A DNA stretch of 64,000 nucleotides from JALZBN01 sp035525375 (GTDB lineage Bacteria; Actinomycetota; Acidimicrobiia; Acidimicrobiales; AC-14). Below are positions 1 through 9,182 of this stretch, one piece after another (the first letter of the stretch is position 1; the number at the start of each line of letters is the position of its first letter). The position numbers and the translations under genes were made by a program. Under the pieces are notes generated by a model. That model had not been told where the DNA came from. It saw nothing but the letters and a program-made list of their open reading frames with translations, and did no database searches. The DNA is taken from the NCBI GenBank assembly GCA_035525375.1, contig DATLEI010000027.1, positions 24,049 through 88,048 of the forward strand. The letters are read 5' to 3'.

Positions 1-41
1 TGGTGACACTCGCTCGCCGGGAGCCCTGTTAAGTGTCACCA
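1..41. repeat. 10-bp perfect inverted repeat at the left edge
   Basis: Positions 1-10 (TGGTGACACT) and 32-41 (AGTGTCACCA) are exact reverse complements separated by 21 bases. The repeat lies 33 bases before hisS and just before its presumed -10 box (60-65). It could be a terminator stem for the gene to the left, although no T-tract follows, or an operator. The window edge cuts the region, so the repeat may be longer. Confidence 0.6.
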
Positions 42-59
42 CTTCGCTGCGGTTCGGCC

Positions 60-65
60 TAGCCT
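60..65 (+). promoter_or_regulatory. Probable -10 hexamer for hisS
   Basis: TAGCCT fits the TAnnnT pattern seen before many genes here. It lies 9 bases before the hisS ATG, so the transcript would have almost no leader. No convincing -35 element was seen. Confidence 0.4.
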
Positions 66-74
66 CGCCGACCG

Positions 75-1325
75 ATGGACTCCTTCCGTGCTCCGCCGGG
101 CACCCATGACGTCTTGCCGCCGGAGTCGGAGCGCTGGAAGCGGCTTGTGGGCATGTTCGCGCGCACCGTCACGTGCGCTGGGTACGGCTTGGTCGTCAGC
201 CCGATGTACGAGGACGTGAGCGTTTTCGAGCGGGTTGGGGAGGGCACCGACGTCGTCCGCAAGGAGATGTACGACTTCGAGGACAAGGGGGGGCGCCGGA
301 TCGCCCTGCGTCCGGAGGGCACTGCGTCGGTGGTGCGCGCCTACGTGCAGCACCGGCCGACGGTGCCCTTCAAGGCGTGGTACGCCGCGCCGAGCTTTCG
401 CTACGAGCGACCCCAGGCTGGCCGTTACCGCCAACACCACCAGCTCGGCGTGGAGGCCCTCGGTACCGATGACCCCGACCTCGACGTAGAAATCGTCGCG
501 TTGGCGTGGTCGTTCGTCGGTCAGCTAGGACTCACTCAGGTGACCCTCCTGCTGAACTCTCTCGGCGACGCCGTGTGCCGGCCCGGCTACTTGGACACAC
601 TCCGGTCCTATCTCGAAGACCACAACGGTGAACTCTGCGACGAGCACCGCACTCGGGCCCCCGAGAATCCGCTGCGGGTCCTCGATTGCAAGAAGGACCC
701 TTGTCGCGCCGCCACCGCGGCCGCGCCGCAACTGGTCGACCACCTGTGCGACGAGTGCCGGCAACACTTCGAGTCGGCCCAGTCCGGATTGAAGACGCTC
801 GGTGTGCCCTTTCACATCGAGCCTCGCCTGGTGCGAGGGCTCGACTACTACACCCGCACCACATTTGAGCTGCAGGCCGAAGCGCTCGACACGGCGCAGA
901 ACGGCGTGGGTGGCGGGGGTCGGTACGACGGCCTAGCCGAGTCACTCGGGGGCCCCGCCACACCCGGAATCGGATTTGGTTTCGGAATTGAGCGGCTCCT
1001 TCTCGCGTGCGATGGCGAGGGCGTCTTCCCCGCGCCCGAGCGAACTGTCGATGTATGGGTCATCGACACGACAGGTGGCGATCCCGCGCTGACGATCACC
1101 CACGAGCTGCGGGGTCACGGCATCCGCACGGATCGGTCCTTCGGCGCCCGATCGATGAAGGCCCAGTTCAAGTCGGCTGACCGTTCGGGCGCGCGCGTCG
1201 CGGTCGTCATCGGGGAGCGGGAAGCCTCCGAGGGCACTGTGACCGTACGCGACCTCGGGTCGGGCGAGCAGACGGTCGTAGTCCGCGACGGCCTGGTCGA
1301 TTGCCTCAACAGGATGCTCGAATGA
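75..1325 (+). CDS. hisS: Histidine--tRNA ligase
   Basis: Class II aminoacyl-tRNA synthetase that charges tRNA-His in the cytoplasm; 416 aa, a normal length. The N-terminus begins with the typical motif PPGTHDVLP. Motif 2 (RPEGTASVVRAY), the histidine-binding segment GLDYYTRTTFE and the following GGGRYDGL are all present, and an anticodon-binding domain follows. The ATG at 75 agrees with the family N-terminus. The stop overlaps the aspS start as ATGA, so hisS and aspS are translationally coupled, a common pair in bacteria. Confidence 0.97.
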   Translation: MDSFRAPPGTHDVLPPESERWKRLVGMFARTVTCAGYGLVVSPMYEDVSVFERVGEGTDVVRKEMYDFEDKGGRRIALRPEGTASVVRAYVQHRPTVPFKAWYAAPSFRYERPQAGRYRQHHQLGVEALGTDDPDLDVEIVALAWSFVGQLGLTQVTLLLNSLGDAVCRPGYLDTLRSYLEDHNGELCDEHRTRAPENPLRVLDCKKDPCRAATAAAPQLVDHLCDECRQHFESAQSGLKTLGVPFHIEPRLVRGLDYYTRTTFELQAEALDTAQNGVGGGGRYDGLAESLGGPATPGIGFGFGIERLLLACDGEGVFPAPERTVDVWVIDTTGGDPALTITHELRGHGIRTDRSFGARSMKAQFKSADRSGARVAVVIGEREASEGTVTVRDLGSGEQTVVVRDGLVDCLNRMLE

Positions 1326-3046
1326 CGATGCGAACGCACCACTGCGGCGAATTGCGGGCCGAGGATACCGGGGCACAGGTCACCCTGTGTGGCTGGGTCG
1401 ACCGCCGGCGCGAGCAAGGCAAGCACCTGGCGTTCGTCGACCTCCGGGACCACACCGGCGTGATCCAGTGCGTCGTTGATGATGCCCATGATCTGCGCTC
1501 GGAGTACGTCGTGCGGGTGACAGGCACGGTGCGGGTCCGGCCTGCGGGCACCGCCAACCCGGGTCTCGCGACTGGCGAGGTGGAGATCGGCGATTGCGAG
1601 GTGGAGGTGCTCTCCGTTGCCGAGCCGCCGCCATTCCCGATCACCGACCGCATCGAAGCCGACGAAGCCGTGCGCCTTCGCCATCGCTATCTCGACCTGC
1701 GCCGACCGGTGATGCAGGCGCATTTACGCCGACGCGCCGCGATCAGTTCCGCGCTTCGGCGGTCCATGGACGAGCAGGGCTTCGTCGAGGTCGAGACGCC
1801 GCTATTGATCGCGTCGACTCCCGAGGGGGCGCGGGACTTCGTGGTCCCGTCTCGGCTCCAGCCCGGCAGCTTCTACGCACTGCCCCAGAGTCCTCAGCTG
1901 TTCAAACAGCTCCTCATGGTGGGAGGAATTGATCGCTACTACCAGGTCGCACGCTGCCTGCGCGACGAAGACCTGCGCGCCGACCGCCAGTTCGAATTCA
2001 CCCAACTCGACATCGAGGCCTCCTTCGTCGACGCCGATGACGTGATCGGCTTCGTCACCGAGGCGGTGCGCGCCGGAGTGCGAGCGGCGGTTGGAGAAGA
2101 GATAGCCGACGTCCCGCACATGACGTGGCATGACGCCCAGGAACGCTTTGGCACCGACAAGCCCGATACCCGTTTCGGCATGGAACTCGTCGACCTCACG
2201 AACGTCTTCAGCACCACGGACTTTCGCGCCTTCCAACCTCCGGCGGCGGTCAAGGGCATTCGCGTGCCGGGCGAGGGCGACGCCACCCGGGCGCGGCTCG
2301 ACCGGCTCACCGACAACGCCAAGAACGCCGGCGCGGCCGGGCTGGTGTGGGTGCGGGTCGGAACAGACGGTTCGCTTGACTCGCCGGTGGCCAAGTTCAT
2401 TTCCGAGGATGAGCGGGCTGCGCTGGTGAAGACGCTCGATGCCGAGGCGGGCGACCTTCTCCTCCTCGTTGCCGGCGACCGGTCAGTCGCCAACCGCACT
2501 TTGGGCATGTTGCGCCTCGAGCTGGGCCGTCCGCCGGTCGACGAGGGTGGCAGAAGGCTCCTTTGGGTCACGGACTTTCCGCTGTTCGAAGGGGTCGATG
2601 GCGAGGGGAACCCGACCCCAGCCCACCACCCCTTCACCATGCCCCATCCCGACGACATCGACCTCCTCGAGACTGAGCCCCTCGCGGTGCGATCCCAGGC
2701 CTATGACCTCGTCCTCAACGGGTGGGAGCTGGGCTCGGGCAGTGTGCGTATCCACCGCTCCGATATCCAGCAGCGCATCCTCGCGTTCCTCGGGATCGGG
2801 GCCGAGCAGGCGCAGGCCCGATTCGGGTTTCTGCTCGATGCCTTCCGCCACGGCGCGCCACCTCATGCCGGCTTCGCGCTCGGCATCGACCGCCTGGTCG
2901 CGATTCTTGCCGGCGAGGAGAACATCCGGGAGGTCATCGCCTTCCCGAAGACACAGTCGGGTGGCGACCCGCTGACCGGCGCGCCCACGCCGCTCGACCC
3001 CCGCCAAGTAAAGGAGCTGGGCCTGCGCGTGCCGCCTCGCGACTAG
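1322..3046 (+). CDS. aspS: Aspartate--tRNA ligase, bacterial type
   Basis: Class II synthetase charging tRNA-Asp; 574 aa from the ATG at 1322, which overlaps the hisS stop (ATGA). It has an N-terminal OB-fold anticodon domain, motif 2 (FRDED-like, here CLRDEDLRADRQFEFTQ), the bacterial GAD insertion and the C-terminal motif 3 (GIDRLVAILAGEENIREVI). In the anticodon loop after the RRR triplet, residue 32 is Gln. Family knowledge places Leu here in E. coli-type discriminating enzymes and His in several non-discriminating ones, so specificity cannot be read from this position. No gatCAB genes are in the window. Confidence 0.97.
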   Translation: MTMRTHHCGELRAEDTGAQVTLCGWVDRRREQGKHLAFVDLRDHTGVIQCVVDDAHDLRSEYVVRVTGTVRVRPAGTANPGLATGEVEIGDCEVEVLSVAEPPPFPITDRIEADEAVRLRHRYLDLRRPVMQAHLRRRAAISSALRRSMDEQGFVEVETPLLIASTPEGARDFVVPSRLQPGSFYALPQSPQLFKQLLMVGGIDRYYQVARCLRDEDLRADRQFEFTQLDIEASFVDADDVIGFVTEAVRAGVRAAVGEEIADVPHMTWHDAQERFGTDKPDTRFGMELVDLTNVFSTTDFRAFQPPAAVKGIRVPGEGDATRARLDRLTDNAKNAGAAGLVWVRVGTDGSLDSPVAKFISEDERAALVKTLDAEAGDLLLLVAGDRSVANRTLGMLRLELGRPPVDEGGRRLLWVTDFPLFEGVDGEGNPTPAHHPFTMPHPDDIDLLETEPLAVRSQAYDLVLNGWELGSGSVRIHRSDIQQRILAFLGIGAEQAQARFGFLLDAFRHGAPPHAGFALGIDRLVAILAGEENIREVIAFPKTQSGGDPLTGAPTPLDPRQVKELGLRVPPRD

Positions 3047-3071
3047 GTCCGGCGCGGCCCTGTTGCCCGGG

Positions 3072-3077
3072 TACCGT
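3072..3077 (+). promoter_or_regulatory. Probable -10 hexamer, leaderless rarA transcript
   Basis: TACCGT (TAnnnT) ends 5 bases before the GTG at 3083. It sits in the short gap after the aspS stop and supports GTG 3083 over the TTG at 3077, which overlaps the hexamer. Confidence 0.4.
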
Positions 3078-3082
3078 TGGGC

Positions 3083-4408
3083 GTGTCGTCCGACGGAAAC
3101 GATCTGTTCGGTCACGCCCTTCAGGAGCGCTTGGCGCGCCAGGCCCCACTTCCCGCCCGCCTCCGGCCCAAGGCGCTCGACGACATGGTCGGCCAGCAGC
3201 ACTTGCTCGGGGCGGGCAAGCCGTTGCGCACCCTCATCGAGGCCGACCGCCTGTCGTCAGTCATCCTTTGGGGGCCACCCGGCACGGGCAAGACCACCCT
3301 CGCTCGCCTGATTGCAGAGACGACGGCCAAAGCTTTCGAGACGCTCTCGGCGGTGAGTGCCGGCGTCAAGGACGTCCGAGAGGTCGTCGAGCGGGCCCGC
3401 CGCCGGCTGGGCGAAACCGGGCAAGGCACGATTCTCTTCCTCGACGAGGTTCACCGCTTCAACAAGTCACAGCAGGATGTCCTTCTACCGTGGGTCGAAG
3501 AAGGGGTGATCGTTCTCATCGGCGCGACGACTGAGAATCCGTACTTCGAGGTGAACGCGCCGTTGCTGTCTCGCTCGAGCCTTTTTCGGCTCGAGCCCCT
3601 CGCCAAGTCCGCGACCATGGAACTCCTTCAGCGTGGACTGGCGAGCGAAGGAGCAGCCGCCGACGAGGACGCCCTTGAACACCTGGCCAACCGCTCCGAC
3701 GGCGACGCCCGGGTCGCGCTCAATGGCGTCGAGGTCGCTGTGGTGCTGGCGTCGGCTCGGGAGGAAGAGCCGGCGCGCGTGACGATTGCGGACGCGGAAG
3801 CAGCCCTGAATGCGCGCGCTCTGCGGTACGAGCGCGACGAGCACTACGACGTCATCTCCGCGTTTATCAAGAGCATCCGTGGCTCGGACCCCGACGCCGG
3901 TTTGTACTGGCTGGCGCGCATGCTCGAGGCCGGGGAGGACGCCCGCTTCATCGCCCGCCGGCTCGTGATCCTCGCATCGGAGGATGTCGGAATGGCTGAT
4001 CCAATGGGCATCGTGGTGGCCGACTCAGCCGCCCGCGCCGTCGAGTTCGTGGGCCTGCCCGAGGCCCAACTGAACCTGGCTCATGCCGTGATCTACCTGG
4101 CGACTGCACCGAAGTCCAACCGCGTGATCGAGGCTCTTGGCCGGGCCCAGGACGATGTGCGCAGCCAGCCGGCCGGAACCGTTCCTGCCCACCTGCGCGA
4201 CTCGTCCTACCGATCAGCTCGCAAGCTCGGACACGGCGTGAGCTACGAGTATCCTCACAGCGATCCCCGGGGTTGGGTTCCCCAGGAGTACCGTCCAGCC
4301 GAGGTTGCCGGTCGGGTCTACTACGAGCCTTCCCAGCACGGTATGGAGCGGGAGATCAACGAGCGGATGCGACGAGCGGACGACAGCGAGAACGAGGGGT
4401 CGACGTGA
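3083..4408 (+). CDS. rarA: Replication-associated recombination ATPase RarA (MgsA)
   Basis: AAA+ ATPase of the RarA/MgsA/WRNIP1 family, which acts at stalled replication forks; 441 aa. The Walker A (GPPGTGKTT) lies near residue 70 and the Walker B (ILFLDEVHRFNKSQQD) near residue 120. Sensor 1 (IGATTENPYFEVN) follows, then the C-terminal oligomerisation part with YWLARMLEAGED and PKSNRV. GTG 3083 was chosen because it gives the usual actinobacterial N-terminus (V-S-S-D-G-N-D-L-F) and lies directly behind a -10 box. Its stop overlaps the next gene as GTGA. Confidence 0.95.
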   Translation: MSSDGNDLFGHALQERLARQAPLPARLRPKALDDMVGQQHLLGAGKPLRTLIEADRLSSVILWGPPGTGKTTLARLIAETTAKAFETLSAVSAGVKDVREVVERARRRLGETGQGTILFLDEVHRFNKSQQDVLLPWVEEGVIVLIGATTENPYFEVNAPLLSRSSLFRLEPLAKSATMELLQRGLASEGAAADEDALEHLANRSDGDARVALNGVEVAVVLASAREEEPARVTIADAEAALNARALRYERDEHYDVISAFIKSIRGSDPDAGLYWLARMLEAGEDARFIARRLVILASEDVGMADPMGIVVADSAARAVEFVGLPEAQLNLAHAVIYLATAPKSNRVIEALGRAQDDVRSQPAGTVPAHLRDSSYRSARKLGHGVSYEYPHSDPRGWVPQEYRPAEVAGRVYYEPSQHGMEREINERMRRADDSENEGST

Positions 4409-4761
4409 CGGGTGAAGGAGTAGCCGCGATCGGAGCCGTTGCCATCGTCATCGTCTCCGGCGGGCTCCTGTTCACAATGGCGTCGATTATCCGCACCATG
4501 AAGGTCATGCGGCGCGTTGTCGAAGATGTGCACGACGAGACCGTGCCCTTGCTGGTCGACGTCCACAGCGGGGTTGTGCAGACCAATCAGGAGCTCAAGC
4601 GAGTGGATGGGCTGATTGATCGAGCGGAGTCGATCGGCGCGACAGTCGATTCGACTTCGAAGCTCACCTACAAGCTGCTTTCCAGCCCCGCGGTCAAGGT
4701 GATGGCGCTCGGCGCGGGCGGGACGCGGGCGTTCCGGCAGCTCCGCAGGCGCAAGGGCTGA
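4405..4761 (+). CDS. DUF948 membrane-anchored protein
   Basis: 118 aa from GTG 4405, which overlaps the rarA stop (GTGA). One hydrophobic helix lies at residues 6-25 (AAIGAVAIVIVSGGLLFTMA). A charged, probably coiled segment follows (KVMRRVVEDVHDETVPLLVDV), and the C-terminus is basic (RQLRRRKG). This matches DUF948, commonly found just upstream of alaS in Actinobacteria. The molecular function is unknown. It probably sits in the membrane with a short outside end. Confidence 0.85.
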   Translation: MTGEGVAAIGAVAIVIVSGGLLFTMASIIRTMKVMRRVVEDVHDETVPLLVDVHSGVVQTNQELKRVDGLIDRAESIGATVDSTSKLTYKLLSSPAVKVMALGAGGTRAFRQLRRRKG

Positions 4762-4767
4762 GTCGGG

Positions 4768-5007
4768 GTGTTCAAGCGACTTTTCTGGCTCACCTCGGGC
4801 GCGGTCATCGGCGTGGGCAGCTCGTTTTGGGTCATGCGCACGATCCGTCAGCGCATCAGCCAGTACGCGCCGGATCGCCTGGCCGACAACGTCACCACCG
4901 CGGCGCGAACCGCTCGCGACGACCTGAGGACCGCCCTTACCGAAGGACGCGAGGCGATGCGCCAGCGCGAATCCGAGCTGCGGGCCGAGCTCGAGACACC
5001 GTTCTGA
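4768..5007 (+). CDS. Small membrane protein, DUF6167-like
   Basis: 79 aa with GTG start 6 bases after the preceding gene. A hydrophobic segment lies at residues 6-23 (FWLTSGAVIGVGSSFWVM). The rest is a charged helix rich in Arg, Glu and Ala (RTARDDLRTALTEGREAMRQ), likely a coiled coil. Its size and place between a DUF948 gene and alaS match the small DUF6167-type protein of other actinobacteria. Function unknown; assignment rests mainly on context. Confidence 0.7.
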   Translation: MFKRLFWLTSGAVIGVGSSFWVMRTIRQRISQYAPDRLADNVTTAARTARDDLRTALTEGREAMRQRESELRAELETPF

Positions 5008-5031
5008 GGTTCGGCCACCCGGCGCTACCGG

Positions 5032-5037
5032 TAGGCT
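5032..5037 (+). promoter_or_regulatory. Probable -10 hexamer for alaS
   Basis: TAGGCT (TAnnnT) ends 10 bases before the alaS ATG. Initiation about 7 bases downstream would leave a leader of only a few bases. A weak Shine-Dalgarno (AAGGG) directly before the ATG means alaS could also be read from upstream transcripts. Confidence 0.4.
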
Positions 5038-5047
5038 GCACAAGGGC

Positions 5048-7690
5048 ATGACCACCTCTGCCGCCGACCTGCGCCGCGCCTTCACCGACTTCTTCGTCGC
5101 GCGCGCCCACACTCTGGTTCCGTCGTCGGGGCTGATCCCACACCACCCGCTGGCGCCCCTGTTCACCAATGCTGGCATGAACCAGTTTCTGCCCTACCTC
5201 CTCGGCGAAGAGCCGCCACCTTGGCCTCGCGCCACATCGGTGCAGAAGTGTGTTCGGATTCGTGGCAAGCACGACGACATCGAGATCATTGGGCGCACGT
5301 CGCGCCACCTCACCTTCTTCGAGATGCTCGGCAATTTCAGTTTCGGCGACTACTTCAAAGAGTCGGCAATTCCCTGGCACTGGGAACTGCTCACCGAGGT
5401 GCTGGGGATCGAAGCTGATCGCCTGTGGGTCACCGTGTACCTCGACGATGACGAGACCGCTGAGATCTGGCGCGATGCGGTCGGTGTTCCCCCCGACCGC
5501 ATCCAGCGCTTGGGCGAGGACAACTTCTGGGAGATGGCGGAGACCGGCCCGTGCGGTCCGTCGTCGGAGATCTTCTTCGACAAGGGTCCGGAACACGGCG
5601 AGGACGGCGGCCCACTGCACGGTGGTGAGGAGAGGTTCGTCGAGATTGCCAACCTGGTCTTCCTGCAGTACGAGCGCCAGCGGGGCGGCGCGCTCGAGCC
5701 TCTCCCGCGACGCAACATCGACACCGGGTCCGGACTCGACCGAATTCTCCCCGTGATGCAGGGGGTCGACTCGGTCTTCGACACCGACGTCCTGAAGCCG
5801 GTTGTCGACGCTGCCGCTCGAGTGACCGGGCGCCGGTACGGCGACGATGAAGTCGCCGATGTTGCGCTGCGGATCCTTGCTGACCACGCCCGGTCCATGA
5901 CCTTCCTCGTCTCCGACGGCGTCTTCCCGTCCAACGAAGACCGGGGCTACGTGCTGCGGCGCATCATCCGGCGCGCCGTGCGCCACGCCTTCGCCCTCGG
6001 GGTGGAACGGGAGGTATCGCCGACGCTCGTCGAGGCCACTGTTGACGTCATGGGCGACGCCTACCCCGAGCTGGTCAAGAACCGTGACTTCGTGCTCGGT
6101 GTCGTCACCCGGGAGGAAGCCAAGTTCCGTCAGACACTCCGTTCAGGGTCGGCGATCCTCGACGAGGAGCTCACAGGAGTACGCGCCGGTAACAGTTCCG
6201 GAGGGGCCGCGGGCGCTGACCGGCCCACCCTCTCCGGGAGCGTGGCGTTCCGCCTCCATGACACCTTCGGATTCCCGCTCGAACTCACCCTAGAGGTCGC
6301 CGGCGAACACGGCGTAGAGGTGGACCGCGCCGGCTTCGACGAGGAGATGGAGACCCAACGCCGGCGCGCGCGCGCCGCGCAGGCGGGTGGGGGAGCCGAG
6401 ACCGATCCGGCGCGCGCCGCTTCCTACCGCGACCTCCTGGAGCAATTCGGTCCCACGGAGTTCACCGGTTACGTCGAGTCGGAGAGCCAGGCGCGAGTAG
6501 TCGCCGTTTTGGAGCAGGCGGGCAACATTGAGATCTTCCTCGACCGCACGCCCTTCTACGCCGAGTCCGGGGGCCAGCTCGGCGATACCGGCATCGTCCA
6601 CACCGACACGGGAACCGCACAGGTCGTGGACACCACCTACGCCCTTCCCGGCCTCCGCCGCCACCTGGCGGTCGTCACCCAGGGTCACATCACGACCGGC
6701 CAGGTTGCGACCGCCAGCATCGACGCCGACCGCCGCGAGGCGATCAGGCGGAACCACACTGGCACCCACATCCTGCACTGGGCACTGCGGGAAGTGTTGG
6801 GCGAGCACGTCAAGCAGGCGGGCTCACTCGTCGCTCCTGACCGGCTCCGCTTCGACTTCAGCCATTACGGCCCGGTGACGCCCGAGGAGCTTGTCGCGGT
6901 CGAGGACGCGGCCAATGCCGAGGTGATTGCCAATCAACCGGTCAGGGCGTACGAGACGACCCAAGAGGAGGCGTTGCGGCTCGGAGCCATCGCATTCTTC
7001 GGTGAGAAGTACGGCGATGTCGTACGCGTCGTTGAAGCCGGCCGTCGTTCGGTCGAGCTGTGCGGCGGCACCCACGTCGGCGCCCTCGGCACGATCGGCC
7101 CGATCAAGATCGTCTCTGAGGGATCGATCGGATCGAACCTACGTCGGATCGAGGCCGTCACGGGAACCGGCAGCCTCCAACGCATTCGGGAGGAGGAGCA
7201 GATCCTCGGACGCGCCGCCACCCTGTTGCGGGTGGCGCCCCCTGAGGTGCCAGAGCGAGTCGAGCATGTGCTCGGCGAGAACCGGGAACTGGCCGATCGG
7301 TTGAAGGCCCTTCGCCGCCAGCAGGCGAGCGATACCGCCAGATCTCTTGTCGGCGCCGCTACCGACGGCGTCATCGTCGCTCGGGTCGACGGCACCTCGC
7401 GCCAGGATCTCCAAGACCTCGCGGTCGCGGTACGAGACCAGCCCGACGTGCGGGCGGTCGTGCTCGGCAGCGTCCCTGAAGCAGGGGGCGTGACGCTCGT
7501 AGCTGCAGTCGCGAAGGGCAGTGGTCTGGTGGCCTCCGACCTCATCGCTGACGCTGCTCGCACCGTTGGCGGGGGTGGCGGCAAGAGCCCCGAAATCGCC
7601 GTTGCCGGTGGACGTGACCCGAGTCGTCTCGACGAGGCCCTCGATCAGGCGCGGCGCGCCGCCAGTGCCGCGTCAGCTGACGACGCATGA
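5048..7690 (+). CDS. alaS: Alanine--tRNA ligase
   Basis: Class II synthetase for tRNA-Ala with proofreading; 880 aa, full length. The aminoacylation core contains LFTNAGMNQF and FFEMLGNFSFGDYFKE. The editing domain carries the zinc site HxxxH (NHTGTHILH) and CGGTH (LCGGTHVG). The C-terminal DHHA1 / C-Ala domain ends with a glycine-rich loop (GGGGGKSPEIAVAGG). Its stop overlaps ruvX as ATGA. No T-box leader is present upstream. Confidence 0.98.
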   Translation: MTTSAADLRRAFTDFFVARAHTLVPSSGLIPHHPLAPLFTNAGMNQFLPYLLGEEPPPWPRATSVQKCVRIRGKHDDIEIIGRTSRHLTFFEMLGNFSFGDYFKESAIPWHWELLTEVLGIEADRLWVTVYLDDDETAEIWRDAVGVPPDRIQRLGEDNFWEMAETGPCGPSSEIFFDKGPEHGEDGGPLHGGEERFVEIANLVFLQYERQRGGALEPLPRRNIDTGSGLDRILPVMQGVDSVFDTDVLKPVVDAAARVTGRRYGDDEVADVALRILADHARSMTFLVSDGVFPSNEDRGYVLRRIIRRAVRHAFALGVEREVSPTLVEATVDVMGDAYPELVKNRDFVLGVVTREEAKFRQTLRSGSAILDEELTGVRAGNSSGGAAGADRPTLSGSVAFRLHDTFGFPLELTLEVAGEHGVEVDRAGFDEEMETQRRRARAAQAGGGAETDPARAASYRDLLEQFGPTEFTGYVESESQARVVAVLEQAGNIEIFLDRTPFYAESGGQLGDTGIVHTDTGTAQVVDTTYALPGLRRHLAVVTQGHITTGQVATASIDADRREAIRRNHTGTHILHWALREVLGEHVKQAGSLVAPDRLRFDFSHYGPVTPEELVAVEDAANAEVIANQPVRAYETTQEEALRLGAIAFFGEKYGDVVRVVEAGRRSVELCGGTHVGALGTIGPIKIVSEGSIGSNLRRIEAVTGTGSLQRIREEEQILGRAATLLRVAPPEVPERVEHVLGENRELADRLKALRRQQASDTARSLVGAATDGVIVARVDGTSRQDLQDLAVAVRDQPDVRAVVLGSVPEAGGVTLVAAVAKGSGLVASDLIADAARTVGGGGGKSPEIAVAGGRDPSRLDEALDQARRAASAASADDA

Positions 7691-8109
7691 GAGTGGTCGG
7701 TATCGACCTCGGCACCCGCCGCATTGGTGTCGCAGTCAGCGACTCGGGCCGCACGGTCGCCACTCCCCATACGGTCATCGACCGTTCGGGCGACGACCGC
7801 GCTGATTGGGCCGCGATCGGAGCCGTTGTGCGAAACCTCGGCGCGGAGTTGCTGGTCGTGGGTCTTCCGCTCTCGCTCGATGGATCAAGAGGCCCGGCTG
7901 CGACGCGCGCCGAAGGCGAGGCCATCGCGCTGGAGGCCGCCACCGGCATTCCCGTCGAGTTGCACGATGAGCGCCTTACGACCGTTGCCGCAACACGCGC
8001 GCCGCGCCAGCAGTCCCGAAAGGGAAAGCGGCGGATCGTCGACGACGCCGCCGCCAGTCTGATTTTGCAGTCCTGGCTCGACGTCAACGGGGTACGAAAG
8101 GTTCCATGA
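7687..8109 (+). CDS. ruvX: Pre-16S rRNA nuclease / Holliday junction resolvase-like YqgF (RuvX)
   Basis: 140 aa RNase H-fold nuclease of the YqgF family, linked in other bacteria to 5' maturation of 16S rRNA. The acidic catalytic pattern is visible: D in GIDLGTRRIGVA, E in ELHDERLTT and the late D pair in RIVDDAAAS. It is coupled by ATGA overlaps to both alaS and mltG, the standard alaS-ruvX-mltG cluster of actinobacteria. Confidence 0.95.
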   Translation: MRVVGIDLGTRRIGVAVSDSGRTVATPHTVIDRSGDDRADWAAIGAVVRNLGAELLVVGLPLSLDGSRGPAATRAEGEAIALEAATGIPVELHDERLTTVAATRAPRQQSRKGKRRIVDDAAASLILQSWLDVNGVRKVP

Positions 8110-9182
8110 GCGTGGACACCGCCTTTGACATTGAACACAACGACATGCCACCGGAGCGCTCTCGGCGCCCGCGTTGGGTGCTCGTCCTCCTCGGCATCCT
8201 CGCCGTGGCGGTCATTTTCGGGGCACTGGTCGTGTCGTGGGTGCGGGGCCAGATCAACCCTTCCGGTCCTCCGGGCAAAGAGGTGCAGATCACGGTGACC
8301 AAGGGAATGTCGACGGATTCTCTGGCTTCCTTGCTCGAGCGCGAGGGAGTCATCAAGAACGCGACCGTGTTCACGTACTACGCCCGTTTCAACGGCGCCG
8401 ACGCCATCAAGGCCGGCGACTTCACCTTCCGCGCCAACTCCGATCTGGGTGAGGTCGTCAAGGTGCTCGATGCCGGGCCCAAGGTCGAGATCGACAGGAT
8501 CACCATCCCCGAGGGCCTGACCCTGAAGGAGACCGCGGCCAAAGTGGCCACCCTTCCAGGACGTACGGCCGAGCGCTTTCTCGCCCTTGCCACCGACGGC
8601 ACCATCCGGTCGCGTTATCAGCGGGCAGGCTCGAACAACCTCGAGGGTTATCTGATGCCCGAGACCTACTTCATCGATCGCAAGGACGACGAGGCCCGGA
8701 TCTTGACTCGAATGGTGTCCGCGTTCGACGACACTGCCGCACAACTCGACATCGCTGGCGGCGCGGCGAAGTTGGGTGTCACCCCCGACCAGGTCGTTGT
8801 CGTTGCCTCGCTCGTCGAACGCGAAGCCCGCGTTGACGAGGACAGAGCCAAGATCGCCCGGGTGATCTACAACCGCCTGGCCAGGAAGATGCCGTTGCAG
8901 ATCGACGCGACCGTTCAGTACGCCCTCGGCGAGCAGAAGGCTCGTCTGCTCAACAGAGACCTGGAGATCAACTCGCCATACAACACCTACAAGGTGAGCG
9001 GGCTACCGCCAGGACCAATCGCCTCGCCCGGTCGCGAGTCGTTGGAGGCGGCCCTCAACCCCGCCGCCGGCAACTGGCTCTACTACGTGCTGGCCGACGC
9101 CAATGGCCGGCACAACTTCGCCGAGACGTCGGCGCAGTTCGAGAAGTTCAAGGCCGAGGCCAAGGCGAAGGGCCTTCTCTGA
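8106..9182 (+). CDS. mltG: Endolytic murein transglycosylase MltG
   Basis: Membrane-anchored lytic transglycosylase that cleaves nascent glycan strands and sets their length; 358 aa. A short cytoplasmic tail is followed by one membrane helix at about residues 25-46 (VLVLLGILAVAVIFGALVV). A LysM-like segment comes next, then the YceG/MltG domain with the catalytic Glu in LVEREARVDED (near residue 238). The signatures IARVIYNRL, LQIDATVQYALG and NTYKVSGLPPGPIASPG are all present. It overlaps ruvX by ATGA. Its own stop overlaps the proposed CTG start of aroE. Confidence 0.95.
   Translation: MSVDTAFDIEHNDMPPERSRRPRWVLVLLGILAVAVIFGALVVSWVRGQINPSGPPGKEVQITVTKGMSTDSLASLLEREGVIKNATVFTYYARFNGADAIKAGDFTFRANSDLGEVVKVLDAGPKVEIDRITIPEGLTLKETAAKVATLPGRTAERFLALATDGTIRSRYQRAGSNNLEGYLMPETYFIDRKDDEARILTRMVSAFDDTAAQLDIAGGAAKLGVTPDQVVVVASLVEREARVDEDRAKIARVIYNRLARKMPLQIDATVQYALGEQKARLLNRDLEINSPYNTYKVSGLPPGPIASPGRESLEAALNPAAGNWLYYVLADANGRHNFAETSAQFEKFKAEAKAKGLL

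Noticed and set aside
1..75. T-box leader before hisS (and before alaS or tyrS)
   Set aside because: None of these upstream regions contains the T-box sequence or space for the specifier stem; most starts lie directly behind a -10 box.
4273..4404. Longer start for the DUF948 protein within rarA
   Set aside because: The added 44 residues are an off-frame reading of rarA; GTG 4405 has the usual GTGA overlap.
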